Of a stretch of 25,349 bases of DNA, positions 1 through 10,125 are shown one piece after another. Source of the stretch: an uncultured Collinsella sp. (GTDB taxonomy: Bacteria > Actinomycetota > Coriobacteriia > Coriobacteriales > Coriobacteriaceae). Position numbers and translations under genes: made by a program. The first letter of the stretch is position 1. Each line of letters opens with the position of its first letter. The stretch covers positions 1 to 25,349 of the forward strand of contig CAUAWV010000035.1 of NCBI GenBank assembly GCA_958433005.1, in the 5' to 3' direction. The notes under the pieces are model-generated. The model was not told the origin of the DNA, searched no databases, and was given only the letters and a program-made list of their open reading frames with translations.

Positions 1-1088
1 CCGCCGCCAACGTAGATACCCACATGACCGTAGATAAGACCCGGAGCACCCGTGCCGCTGTGCGAGGAATCGGCAACGATCATGCCCACCTGCAGCGCCG
101 AGCGGTCGGAGCTATAGCACCAGGCGTTAAACATATCGCACGCGTTACCGCCAAAGTAGCCAACGCCGGCGTTGCGGAAGACGTTGGTAACCCACGCTGC
201 GCACCAGTTCTGACCCGGGGAAGGCGTGGAGTAGCACGCGTTGACGACGGCCTGCTGCTTGCCCGATCCGGCATTCTGCTGCGGAGTTCCGGGAGCATAC
301 GATCCGCCACCCGAGCTCGAACCGCCCGAGTAGGAATTGTTCTTGTTCGCGGCGGCGGCAGCGGCGGCGGCCTTCCTGGCAGCCTCCTCGGCCTGGGCGG
401 CAGCGAGGATCTCGGAATCGCGCTGAGCCATGAGCTCCTTGACGTCGTCGGAAAGACCGTTCAGCACGGTCTGGACTTCTTGCTGCTTGGCCTGCATATC
501 CTGCATCTGAGCCGTCTGCTGGTCCTTGAGCTTCTCCAAGTCGGCCTTTTGTGCTTCGAGCTCGGTCTTCTGTGCGTCGAGCTCAGCCTGAATCGTCTGG
601 ATATCCTCGATGGCATCGCGGTCGCTCTTGTTAATCTTCTCAACGTAATGCGCGTTGGCGACGAGTTCCTCAAACGAGCCTGAGGCCAGCAGCAGCGACA
701 GGATGTTCGTGCCGCCGGACTTGTAGCTGGCGGCAACGCGATCGGAAAGATCGCCGCGTTTCTTTTTGAGCTCGGCCTTCTTCTCGTCAATCTGCGCCTG
801 CGTGTCGTCGATCTGGCCCTGTACGCCCTCGATATCGTTGAGGGTCTGGGCATTCTTGCTGGCCAGCGCCGCGTATTCATTTGCGATGCTGTCGAGCTGG
901 GCCTGAACCTCGTCGAGCTGGGCCTGGGCGGCATTCAGTTTATCGGTGGTTTCTTTGGAAGCCTCCGCCGCATGGGCGCGAGTGGGCAAGCCAAAAAGAA
1001 CTGCCGCAGAAGCGGCGCCGAACAGGGCCTTGAGGACAGTGCGGCGCGAGAGCTCCTGGGAAAGGATGGGATCGCTGTTTGGTGACAT
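1..1088 (-). CDS. Secreted coiled-coil CHAP/NlpC-like cysteine peptidase, C-terminus cut by window edge
   Basis: The reading frame runs from ATG at 1088 to the left edge without a stop, so about 362 residues are visible and the C-terminal end is missing. An ACGGAG ribosome site lies 6 bases before the start. Residues 13-40 form an export signal with a twin-arginine-type motif (SRRTVLK, R15-R16), a hydrophobic stretch and an AHA-A cleavage site. Residues about 44-245 are a long Glu/Gln/Ala/Lys-rich coiled coil, followed by an Ala-rich and a Gly/Ser-rich linker. The catalytic domain shows NWCAAWV with probable nucleophile C296 and GHVGIYVG with probable catalytic H355. Coiled coil plus CHAP or NlpC/P60 hydrolase is typical of cell-wall endopeptidases that act at division. 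The family assignment (CHAP versus NlpC) is uncertain; that it is a secreted wall hydrolase is likely. It is divergent from galE. Confidence 0.8.
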   Translation of the reverse strand, partial: MSPNSDPILSQELSRRTVLKALFGAASAAVLFGLPTRAHAAEASKETTDKLNAAQAQLDEVQAQLDSIANEYAALASKNAQTLNDIEGVQGQIDDTQAQIDEKKAELKKKRGDLSDRVAASYKSGGTNILSLLLASGSFEELVANAHYVEKINKSDRDAIEDIQTIQAELDAQKTELEAQKADLEKLKDQQTAQMQDMQAKQQEVQTVLNGLSDDVKELMAQRDSEILAAAQAEEAARKAAAAAAAANKNNSYSGGSSSGGGSYAPGTPQQNAGSGKQQAVVNACYSTPSPGQNWCAAWVTNVFRNAGVGYFGGNACDMFNAWCYSSDRSALQVGMIVADSSHSGTGAPGLIYGHVGIYVGG

Positions 1089-1354
1089 ATGTACTCCGTT
1101 ACATGCTTATTTATATGTCGCTCAACTCATACATATTAGCGTACATATGGCGCGTCCCAACGATTTCCACGAACGGCAGGAAACTGCAAGGTCGACGGCT
1201 CGTAAGCAAATGCCAAAGATCAGGTTATGCGTACGCAAGCTCTTGTATGAGTACGTTAACATAATCCTCTGCTTTTCCTGCCGCGTACGTTTTTGGAACA
1301 ACTGTCTGCGCTATACTCCCCTGAAGAAGTGTTCCTGATTCGATAGGAGACTAC
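1089..1354. promoter_or_regulatory. Divergent promoter region between peptidase gene and galE
   Basis: This 266-base gap must hold the promoters of both divergent genes. On the plus strand TATACT at 1312-1317 is a fair -10 for galE, but no convincing -35 lies at the right distance. A 9-bp inverted repeat, CATATGTAC (1086-1094) and GTACATATG (1141-1149), brackets an AT-rich stretch directly before the peptidase gene, and a perfect palindrome TGCGTACGCA lies at 1228-1237. No small gene or RNA was recognised here. Confidence 0.4.
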
Positions 1355-2416
1355 ATGTCCAAAGCACTCGACCCCAAAGACACCTGCGTCCTCGTTACCG
1401 GTGGCGCCGGCTTTATCGGCTCGCACACCGTCGTTCAGCTGCTCGAGGGTGGCTACCAGGTCGTCATCGTCGATGATCTCTCCAACTCCAGCGCCGTCGC
1501 CGTCGACCGCGTCAAGACCATCGTGGGCGACGAGGCCGCCAAGAACCTCACCTTCTACGAGGCCAACGTGCTCGACCGCGATGCGATGAACAAGATCTTC
1601 GATACCCATCAGATTGACCGCGTCATCCACTTTGCCGGCTTTAAGGCCGTCGGCGAGTCGGTGAGCAAGCCCGTTGAGTACTACCACAACAACATCGAGA
1701 ACACCCTGGTGCTCATCGACGTCATGCGCAACCATGGCTGCAAGTCCATCATCTTCTCGAGCTCCTCGACCGTCTACGGCGACCCGGACAACCCGCCCGT
1801 CACCGAGGAGGATCCTAAGAAGCCCGCGACCAACCCCTATGGTTGGACTAAGTGGATGATCGAGCAGATCCTTATGGACGTCCACACCGCCGACCCCGAG
1901 TGGGACGTCGTGCTGCTCCGTTACTTCAACCCCATCGGCGCTCATCCGTCGGGCCTGATCGGCGAGGACCCCAAGGGCATCCCCAACAACCTGGTGCCCT
2001 ATGTCGCCCAGGTCGCCGTGGGCAAGCTCGAGGCCGTTCAGGTCTTCGGCAACGACTACCCCACCCCCGACGGCACCGGCGTGCGCGACTACATCCACGT
2101 GTGCGATCTGGCCTCTGGTCACGTTGCCGCCCTTAACTGGATGAACGGCAAGACCGGCGTCGAGATCTTTAACCTGGGCACCGGCACCGGCACCTCGGTA
2201 CTCGAGGTCGTCGCCGCCTTCTCCAAGGCTTGTGGCAAGGAGCTACCCTACGTGATCCGCGAGCGCCGCGCCGGCGACATCGCCGCCAACTGGTGCGATG
2301 CCTCCAAGGCCGAGCGCATGATGGGCTGGAAGGCCCAGTACGACATCGCGGACATGTGCCGCGATAGCTGGAACTGGCAGAGCCACAACCCCAACGGCTT
2401 CGCCGACGCCGAGTAG
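1355..2416 (+). CDS. galE: UDP-glucose 4-epimerase
   Basis: The 353-residue protein interconverts UDP-galactose and UDP-glucose with bound NAD in the cytoplasm (Leloir pathway and supply of galactosyl donors). It is an extended short-chain dehydrogenase. The NAD-binding motif VTGGAGFIGSH is at about 14-24, the catalytic serine run SSSS at 135-138, and the catalytic Y162-x3-K166 sits in NPYGWTKWM. The motif NNIENTLVL and the C-terminal NLGTGTG are also typical of GalE. Length fits the family (about 330-350). The start is set by AGGAGA at 1345-1350, four bases before ATG. It is a single-gene unit: divergent promoter upstream and a strong terminator after the stop. It may feed glucose from galactose into the alpha-glucan metabolism encoded next to it, which is inference. 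Confidence 0.95.
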   Translation: MSKALDPKDTCVLVTGGAGFIGSHTVVQLLEGGYQVVIVDDLSNSSAVAVDRVKTIVGDEAAKNLTFYEANVLDRDAMNKIFDTHQIDRVIHFAGFKAVGESVSKPVEYYHNNIENTLVLIDVMRNHGCKSIIFSSSSTVYGDPDNPPVTEEDPKKPATNPYGWTKWMIEQILMDVHTADPEWDVVLLRYFNPIGAHPSGLIGEDPKGIPNNLVPYVAQVAVGKLEAVQVFGNDYPTPDGTGVRDYIHVCDLASGHVAALNWMNGKTGVEIFNLGTGTGTSVLEVVAAFSKACGKELPYVIRERRAGDIAANWCDASKAERMMGWKAQYDIADMCRDSWNWQSHNPNGFADAE

Positions 2417-2438
2417 CAAAAACCTACATACCGCTCTT

Positions 2439-2473
2439 GCCCCGATTTCACGTTGTGAGGTCGGGGCTTTTTT
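2439..2473 (+). terminator. Rho-independent terminator after galE
   Basis: GCCCCGA (2439-2445) pairs with TCGGGGC (2461-2467), the inner TCAC/GTGA adds pairs around a three-base loop, and a run of six T follows. It separates galE from malQ. Confidence 0.92.
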
Positions 2474-2525
2474 CATGGCATATAGCCATTCGCCGAAAAT
2501 CGACCAACTTTTTTATCTTACCTAT

Positions 2526-2552
2526 ACATGTTTAAACAACATGTTTTACAAT
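2526..2552 (+). promoter_or_regulatory. malQ promoter region with GTTTAAAC operator and direct repeat
   Basis: GTTTAAAC at 2530-2537 matches the GTNTANAC consensus known for the HutC/TreR group of GntR regulators. The ten bases 2530-2539 are the exact reverse complement of TTGTTTAAAC found twice in front of the regulator and PTS genes at 12521 and 12643. The site also lies in a direct repeat of ACATGTTT (2526-2533 and 2539-2546) and in an ATGTT-N5-AACAT inverted repeat. A -10-like TACAAT is at 2547-2552, so a bound repressor would cover the promoter. The promoter call itself is tentative because no good -35 is seen. Confidence 0.5.
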
Positions 2553-2637
2553 AGGCATATCGAATCAGAACACCGGAGGCGGACTGCACACCCATTGGCA
2601 GGCCGACCCCACAACAAGAAGGTTGGTGAGCGCATTC

Positions 2638-4143
2638 ATGGAGCGTGCAAGCGGCGTCCTCATGCCCGTCTCATCTCTGCCCGGACCATACGGAATCGGC
2701 GGCTTTGGCTGGAATGCCTACGACTTCGTCGATTTTCTCGCCTCGTGCAAACAACATTACTGGCAGATTCTGCCCCTTACGACGACCAGCTATGGCGATT
2801 CGCCCTATCAGTCGTTCTCGGCCCGCGCGGGCAACCCCAACTTCATCGACTTTGCCGAACTTATCGAGGCAGGGTATCTTGAGCAGCGCGATATCGATGG
2901 CGTGTATCTGGGATCCGACCCCAGCAATGTCGACTACGGTGCTATCTTTGGCGGCCGCCGTCAGATTCTCGACCGCGCCGCCGAGCGCTTTGCCGCCGAT
3001 AAGCCGGCAGATTTCGATGACTTTATCCAGGCCAACGAGGACTGGCTCATCCCCTACTGTGAGTTCATGACCGTCAAAGAGGAGTGCGGTCTCAAGGCGT
3101 TTTGGGAGTGGCCCGCGGAGCTCCGCACCCGCGGCGAGTCTTCCGCCAAGGTCTGCGCCGACCATCCGGCGCGCATGCTCTACCACCAGATGACGCAGTA
3201 CTTCTTCAATCGCCAGTGGAGCCGCCTCAAGGCCTATGCCAACGAGCGCGACATTCTCATCATCGGCGACCTGCCCATTTATGTCTCGCGCGACTCCGTC
3301 GAGATGTGGGCGACACCTGAGCTCTTTAAGATCGACGCCGCCGGCAATCCCGTGAGCGTCGCCGGCACGCCGCCCGACCAGTTCTCGGCCACCGGCCAGT
3401 ACTGGGGCAACCCCATCTACGACTGGGACGCCATGGAGTCCGACGGCTTCTCCTGGTGGGAGGGCCGCATTCGCGCTGCCCTCGACATGTACGACGTCAT
3501 CCGCCTGGATCACTTCCGCGGCTTCGAGGCATATTGGGAGGTGCCGTTCTCCTCGCCCGATTCGTCCCACGGTTCGTGGACGCAGGGTCCCGGCCTCAAG
3601 CTCTTCAAAGCGCTCGAGGAAAAGCTCGGCACGCTGCCCATCATCGCCGAGGACTTGGGCTTCCTCACTCCCGGTGTCATCGACATGCGCGACAACTCGG
3701 GCTTCCCTGGCATGAAGATCCTGCAGTTTGCCTTTGAGGGCACCAACTCGTACTACCTGCCGCACAACTACATTGCCAACACCGTCGCCTACGTGGGCAC
3801 CCACGACAACGAAACGGCGCGTGGTTGGTTTGAGGGAACGGCCACCCCGCGTCAGCGCGAGCAGGCAGCCCTGTACGCCCATCAGCAGGCCGGCGAACCC
3901 ATGGCAGATGCACTCAATCGCACCATCGCCGCCAGCGTAAGCGACACGTGCATCTACACCATGCAGGACCTGCTCAACTTGGGCAATGAGGCGCGCATCA
4001 ACACCCCTGCCACGCTGGGCGGCAACTGGACTTGGCGCATGCTCGACGGCGCCATCACCCGCGAGCTCGAGCACAAACTCACCGACTGGACCGAAACCTA
4101 CTTCCGCATCCCGTCGGAAGCTGAAATCGAGCTTCCTCAATAG
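2638..4143 (+). CDS. malQ: 4-alpha-glucanotransferase (amylomaltase)
   Basis: The 501-residue GH77 enzyme transfers alpha-1,4-glucan chains between maltodextrins, releasing glucose and lengthening chains for the phosphorylase encoded next. The N-terminal SSLPGPYGIG and SPYQSFSARAGNPNFID are family signatures. Catalytic residues are visible: nucleophile D291 in RLDHFRGFEAYWEVP, acid/base E338 in IAEDLG, and D390 in THDNET. Length is that of the short bacterial amylomaltases (about 500). In-frame TTG (2623) and GTG (2626) starts exist, but ATG 2638 has GGTGAG seven bases upstream and gives the usual N-terminus. glgP follows after 128 bases. A TreR-type operator candidate upstream links it to the regulator at 11749-12468, by inference. 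Confidence 0.94.
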   Translation: MERASGVLMPVSSLPGPYGIGGFGWNAYDFVDFLASCKQHYWQILPLTTTSYGDSPYQSFSARAGNPNFIDFAELIEAGYLEQRDIDGVYLGSDPSNVDYGAIFGGRRQILDRAAERFAADKPADFDDFIQANEDWLIPYCEFMTVKEECGLKAFWEWPAELRTRGESSAKVCADHPARMLYHQMTQYFFNRQWSRLKAYANERDILIIGDLPIYVSRDSVEMWATPELFKIDAAGNPVSVAGTPPDQFSATGQYWGNPIYDWDAMESDGFSWWEGRIRAALDMYDVIRLDHFRGFEAYWEVPFSSPDSSHGSWTQGPGLKLFKALEEKLGTLPIIAEDLGFLTPGVIDMRDNSGFPGMKILQFAFEGTNSYYLPHNYIANTVAYVGTHDNETARGWFEGTATPRQREQAALYAHQQAGEPMADALNRTIAASVSDTCIYTMQDLLNLGNEARINTPATLGGNWTWRMLDGAITRELEHKLTDWTETYFRIPSEAEIELPQ

Positions 4144-4191
4144 GAGCTACCGCGCCCGACCCCTCCCCACCGTGCGGACGCGCTTGCTTTT

Positions 4192-4230
4192 CCCGCGCGA
4201 GGCCACCCCAATCCCCTCGCGCGGGCTTCT
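4192..4230 (+). terminator. Hairpin between malQ and glgP, weak or partial terminator
   Basis: CCCGCGCGAGG (4192-4202) pairs fully with CCTCGCGCGGG (4215-4225) around a 12-base loop and is followed by CTTCTTAT. The T tract is broken, so it may end only part of the transcripts or set the malQ:glgP ratio. Confidence 0.55.
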
Positions 4231-4271
4231 TATGAATTGCAGACATGAAACAACCCATCACAGGAGGAAAC

Positions 4272-6539
<2,268 letters not shown>

Positions 6540-6566
6540 CTCATTCCCCTTACCCATCCTCTTGAG

Positions 6567-6599
6567 AAACGGAGTCGTGGCAACACGGCTCCGTTTTTT
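6567..6599 (+). terminator. Rho-independent terminator after glgP
   Basis: AAACGGAG (6567-6574) pairs with CTCCGTTT (6589-6596); CGTG/CACG extends the stem around a short loop and the T run continues to 6599. Confidence 0.92.
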
Positions 6600-6639
6600 G
6601 TGCCCGCACGTTACCCTGTGACCCGACTCTGCCAAACAA

Positions 6640-6935
6640 TCTCGATCTGTAACAACTAGCCAGCAGAATTGGCACCGCCCGTTACAGAACGAGACAATCA
6701 AAACCGTCCATCTGAGTTCATCTCAATCTGTAACATCTGGCACCTAAAATTGGTTCTTCCTGTTACAGATCGAGACAAACGGAATCGTCCCGCAGCAATA
6801 TCTCAATCTGTAACATCTAGCAGCTGAAATTCGTCTTTGGTGTTACAGATTTAGATGAAATGGTTAGCTCAGCGGAACCGTCTCGATCTGTAACATCTAA
6901 CGTCCGAAATCGGCCCCACCTGTTACAGATCGAGA
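6640..6935. repeat. Four tandem ~80-bp units: eight 15-base motifs in alternating orientation
   Basis: The 15-mer TCTCGATCTGTAACA (or with A at position 5) starts at 6640, 6721, 6801 and 6881. Its reverse complement TGTTACAGATCGAGA, with a few changes, starts at 6680, 6761, 6841 and 6921. Each left arm starts 40 bases before its right arm and units repeat every 80-81 bases. All gaps between neighbouring arms are 25 bases except one of 26, so each arm could pair with either neighbour. Unit 4 has a perfect stem. Unit 3 shows a G-C to A-T change on both arms that keeps the pair. The gaps are less conserved, with a loose GAAATTGG core. The array sits between the glgP terminator and the terminator of the convergent ABC operon, so neither operon should routinely transcribe it. 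Function is unknown to me. Confidence 0.95.
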
Positions 6936-6962
6936 CAAACGACCGGCCAGACAGCCCCAACA

Positions 6963-7007
6963 CAAAGAAAGGCTCCCCTCTCGCCCAGTGGACGGGAGGG
7001 AAGCCTT
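6963..7007 (-). terminator. Terminator of the ABC sugar importer operon
   Basis: Read on the minus strand, AAGGCT..CCCTC..CG pairs with CG..GAGGG..AGCCTT (6969-7007) and is followed by a TTTCTTTG tract. No T tract follows on the plus strand, so it serves the minus-strand operon ending at 7076. Confidence 0.75.
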
Positions 7008-7075
7008 ATATGTGACCGCGGCAAAAGGATGGCAATACCGCAGTCGCCCAAAGGGAGGGTCTGGATGCACCGGGC

Positions 7076-8275
7076 CTAGATAAGGTTCTTGCCAGAGACC
7101 TTATCGAAGAGGTGGGTCGCGTTCTTCTCGAACTTGAACCAGATGGGGTCGCCCGCCTTGAGCGCGCCCTTGGCCTCGAGGTCGACGACGGGGATAATCA
7201 GGACAAACTGGCCGTCGGGAGCGGTCACGTGGACATGCTCGGTCGAGCCCATGAGCTCGGTCACCTCGACGGTGCCCTGGAGCGCACCCTCCTCGCCCTT
7301 GTCGGCAAGCAGGATCTGCTCGGGACGCACGCCGGCCGTAATCTCCTTCACGTCGCCGCCGTCCCAGTTGAGGGCAAGCCGTGCGCAAGTCTCGGGGGCG
7401 AGCGCCACGTTCATATCCTCGGTCTTGACGGTAAAGCCGTTGCCCGAGCGCACCAGCTGGGCATCGAAGAAGTTCATCTGCGGCACGCCGATGAAGCCGG
7501 CGACGAAGATGTTCGCGGGATGGTTGAAGACCTCCTGCGGCGTGGCGATCTGCTGGACGACGCCGTCCTTCATGACCACGATACGGTCGCCGAGGGTCAT
7601 AGCCTCGGTCTGGTCGTGGGTAACGTAGATGAAGGTACCCTTGATCTCGTGACGCAGCTTAATGAGCTCGGCGCGCATCTGGTTACGCAACTTGGCGTCC
7701 AGGTTGGACAGCGGCTCGTCCATCAGGAAGACCTTGGGGTCACGCACGATGGCTCGGCCGATGGCGACGCGCTGACGCTGACCGCCCGAAAGCGCCTTGG
7801 GCTTACGGTCGAGGTACTCGGTAATACCCAGGATCTCGGCAGCGGAGCGGACCTTGCGGTCGATCTCGTCCTTGGGGACTTTCTTGAGCTCAAGCGTAAA
7901 CGCCATGTTCTCGTACACCGTCATGTTGGGGTACAGAGCGTAGCTCTGGAACACCATGGCGATGTCGCGATCCTTGGGAGCGACGTCGTTGACGCGCTTG
8001 CCGTCGATGAGCACGTCACCCGAGGTGATGTCCTCCAGGCCGGCGACCATGCGCATCGTCGTGGACTTACCGCAGCCAGAGGGGCCAACGAGGACGATGA
8101 ACTCCTGGTCGTGAACGGTGAGGTTAAAGTCCTCTACAGCGAGCACACCGTCCTCGGTAACCTTGAGGTTGTGCTTCTTCTCCCCGGTCTTCTTCTTTTT
8201 GCCAAAGAAGCCCTTCTTTTTTGACTCGTTGTTGGGATACACCTTCTGAACATGTTTGAGAACGATCTCGGCCAT
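7076..8275 (-). CDS. msmX: MsmX/UgpC-type ABC transporter ATPase
   Basis: The 399-residue subunit hydrolyses ATP to drive a carbohydrate importer (CUT1 family), bound to the inner face of the two permeases. Walker A GPSGCGKST is at 64-72, Q-loop Q110, signature LSGGQ 162-166, Walker B FLMDE 183-187 and switch H220 in YVTHDQTEAM. The C-terminal third holds the TOBE-type regulatory domain with GVRPEQI. Usual length is about 365-370; the excess is a Lys/Gly-rich insert at about residues 18-43 between the first two strands of the nucleotide-binding fold. An AAAGGT site precedes ATG 8275. MsmX-type ATPases often serve several importers, so it may not be private to this operon. It is the last gene of the operon, 68 bases after the second permease. 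Confidence 0.93.
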   Translation of the reverse strand: MAEIVLKHVQKVYPNNESKKKGFFGKKKKTGEKKHNLKVTEDGVLAVEDFNLTVHDQEFIVLVGPSGCGKSTTMRMVAGLEDITSGDVLIDGKRVNDVAPKDRDIAMVFQSYALYPNMTVYENMAFTLELKKVPKDEIDRKVRSAAEILGITEYLDRKPKALSGGQRQRVAIGRAIVRDPKVFLMDEPLSNLDAKLRNQMRAELIKLRHEIKGTFIYVTHDQTEAMTLGDRIVVMKDGVVQQIATPQEVFNHPANIFVAGFIGVPQMNFFDAQLVRSGNGFTVKTEDMNVALAPETCARLALNWDGGDVKEITAGVRPEQILLADKGEEGALQGTVEVTELMGSTEHVHVTAPDGQFVLIIPVVDLEAKGALKAGDPIWFKFEKNATHLFDKVSGKNLI

Positions 8276-8293
8276 GTCTTTACCTTTCGATAC

Positions 8294-8318
8294 GCGGCGC
8301 CGCGATGAGGGGCGCCGC
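8294..8318 (-). other. Intercistronic stem-loop between permease and ATPase genes
   Basis: GCGGCGCC (8294-8301) and GGCGCCGC (8311-8318) are perfect complements with a nine-base loop. No T tract follows, so it is more likely an mRNA-stability or processing element than a terminator. Confidence 0.6.
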
Positions 8319-8343
8319 CAAAACTTGCAAAACAGTTACGGCA

Positions 8344-9183
8344 TCAGCCCTTGACGGCACCTGCCACCACACCGTCGATGATGTACTTCTGGCAGAAGAT
8401 GTACATGATGACGATGGGGATGACGACCATCATGATGCAGGCCATCATGGGGCCAAGCTCGACATGGCCATAGCCGCCACGGAAGTACTGGATCAAGATA
8501 GGAATGGTCTTGTACTTGGTGGAGTCGAGCGTAAGGTAGGGCAGCAGGTAGTCGTTCCAGACCCACATGGTCTCGAGGATGCCGACCGAAAGATAGGTGG
8601 GCTTCATGATGGGAAGGACGATCTTAAAGAACACCTGGACCGGGTTGCAGCCGTCGATCATGGCCGCTTCTTCAATCTCGAGCGGGATGTTCTTGACAAA
8701 GCCGGCGAACATAAAGACCGCCAGGCCCGCACCAAAGCCCAGATAGATGAAGCAGATGTTGAACGGCGTGTTAAAGCCGATGCGGTCCGCGAGGTTGGAC
8801 AGCGTGAACATGAGCATCTGGAAGGGCACGACCATCGAGAAAACGAACAGGTAATAGAAGAAGTTCGAAATCTTGCTGTTGACGCGCACCACGTACCAAG
8901 CGCACATGGAGCAGCACACCAAAATCAGTACGACCGACGTGACCGTGATGATGAGCGAATACATAAACGCCGAAGCAAAGCCCTGCTCGTTCAGGGCGTG
9001 CACGTAGTTTGCAAGGCCGTTAAACGTCTCGGGCGTGAGCAGATCGAACGCCGTGGTGGTGCTGATTGCAGTCCCCTTCTTAAAGGAATTGAGTGCAATC
9101 ATGAACACGGGGTAGATCCACGCGAGCGACAGGATCGTAAAGAAAATCGAGAGAGCGCGGTTGATAGCCTTATCGCGTTTCAT
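8344..9183 (-). CDS. ABC sugar importer permease, MalG/MsmG-type
   Basis: The 279-residue inner-membrane subunit has about six hydrophobic segments, an N-terminus of the MalG kind (RALSIFFTILSLAWIYPVFMIALNSFKK) and the ATPase-coupling EAA loop EEAAMIDGCNPVQVFFKIVLP at about 186-206. It pairs with the other permease to form the translocation pore. The gene starts at ATG 9183 inside the overlap TAATG with the end of the upstream permease gene, and AAGGAGGTG lies nine bases before the start, so the two are translationally coupled. The substrate cannot be named from the sequence. The neighbourhood (malQ, glgP, MalP-like PTS) points to an alpha-glucoside, by inference. Confidence 0.92.
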   Translation of the reverse strand: MKRDKAINRALSIFFTILSLAWIYPVFMIALNSFKKGTAISTTTAFDLLTPETFNGLANYVHALNEQGFASAFMYSLIITVTSVVLILVCCSMCAWYVVRVNSKISNFFYYLFVFSMVVPFQMLMFTLSNLADRIGFNTPFNICFIYLGFGAGLAVFMFAGFVKNIPLEIEEAAMIDGCNPVQVFFKIVLPIMKPTYLSVGILETMWVWNDYLLPYLTLDSTKYKTIPILIQYFRGGYGHVELGPMMACIMMVVIPIVIMYIFCQKYIIDGVVAGAVKG

Positions 9184-10037
9184 TACTGCTGCACCTCCTT
9201 GGACCTCGTGGCCTTAAGCTGGATCATGGAAATAGCGACGACCAGGATGCAGAAGATGACTGCCTTGGCCTGGCCAATGCCCTGCCACGCGATGCCAGCG
9301 CGCGAATAGAACGTGTTGTAGATGTTCAGGGCGAGCATCTCGGTGGAGTGCGCAGGGGCACCACCGGTAAGGGCGAGGTTCTGGTCGAACAGCTTAAAGC
9401 CGTTGGTAATGGACAGGAACAGGCAGATAGTAATCGTCGGCATCAGGTTAGGGATCTTAACCTTCCAAAACGTCTGCCATGCCGTAGCGCCGTCGACCTT
9501 GGCGGCCTCGATGTAGTCGGACGGAATGGACTGCAGACCGGCGATGTAGATAATCATCATGTAGCCGACCTGTTGCCACAGGGTCAGGATGATAAGGCCC
9601 CAGAAGCCAGCGGCAGAGTTAAGGGCGATGAGCTGGGCACCCACGTTGGAGAGCAGGCAGTTGATCAGAATCTGCCAGATGTAACCCAGCACAATGCCGC
9701 CGATCAGGTTAGGCATGAAGAAGATCGTACGGAAAATGTTGGTTCCCTTGAGTGCCTTGCGGGTGAGCGCCTGCGCGATGGCGAGGGCGATCACGTTGAT
9801 GAGCACCGTCGACAGGAAAGCAAACGCCACGGTAAAGAAGAACGACGTGGAGAACTGCGGGTCCGTCAATGCGCGCACATAATTCTCGATACCGACGAAG
9901 TGCGTGTTATTGATGGTAATAAACTGGCAGAACGAGAGATAGAAACCCTGGATAAAGGGAATCACGAACCCGATCATAAACGCCAGGCACGTGGGCAACA
10001 TAAAGAGCGGCCACCAGCGCTTGAGTGCTTTGCCCAT
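9183..10037 (-). CDS. ABC sugar importer permease, MalF/MsmF-type
   Basis: The 284-residue membrane protein is the first permease of the CUT1 importer. It begins with a basic stretch and a transmembrane helix (WWPLFMLPTCLAFMIGFVIP), contains RTIFFMPNLIGGIVLGYIWQ and the EAA loop EAAKVDGATAWQTFWKVKIP at about 189-208, followed by further membrane segments. The length is that of MsmF/LacF-type permeases (about 290) and lacks the large periplasmic insert of E. coli MalF. ATG 10037 is supported by AAAGGA eight bases upstream. It overlaps the next permease by one base and is separated from the binding-protein gene by a strong hairpin. Confidence 0.92.
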   Translation of the reverse strand: MGKALKRWWPLFMLPTCLAFMIGFVIPFIQGFYLSFCQFITINNTHFVGIENYVRALTDPQFSTSFFFTVAFAFLSTVLINVIALAIAQALTRKALKGTNIFRTIFFMPNLIGGIVLGYIWQILINCLLSNVGAQLIALNSAAGFWGLIILTLWQQVGYMMIIYIAGLQSIPSDYIEAAKVDGATAWQTFWKVKIPNLMPTITICLFLSITNGFKLFDQNLALTGGAPAHSTEMLALNIYNTFYSRAGIAWQGIGQAKAVIFCILVVAISMIQLKATRSKEVQQ

Positions 10038-10057
10038 AGAAGGGTCCTTTCAATATG

Positions 10058-10094
10058 CAGGGGGCGGGCAAACCAACGTCTGCCCGCCCCCCTG
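10058..10094 (-). other. Strong stem-loop between binding-protein and permease genes
   Basis: CAGGGGGCGGGCA (10058-10070) pairs with TGCCCGCCCCCCTG (10081-10094) with one bulged C and a ten-base loop. There is no T tract. In many importers such a hairpin protects the upstream binding-protein mRNA, giving far more binding protein than permease. That role is inferred here. Confidence 0.75.
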
Positions 10095-10125
10095 TCGCTA
10101 ATCAGATATCTCGGGCAGCAACTGC

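Noticed and set aside
946..1338. Plus-strand open frame across the peptidase start and the galE upstream region
   Set aside because: It overlaps the signal peptide of the peptidase gene, has no ribosome site and no recognisable domain.
2671..4140. Long minus-strand open frame opposite malQ
   Set aside because: Same reason: the plus strand encodes intact GH77 catalytic motifs.
6640..6935. CRISPR array
   Set aside because: The repeated 15-mer alternates in orientation, the gaps resemble each other rather than being unique spacers, and no cas gene is near.
7112..8224. Plus-strand open frame opposite the ABC ATPase
   Set aside because: The minus strand encodes all ABC ATPase motifs; this is a shadow frame.
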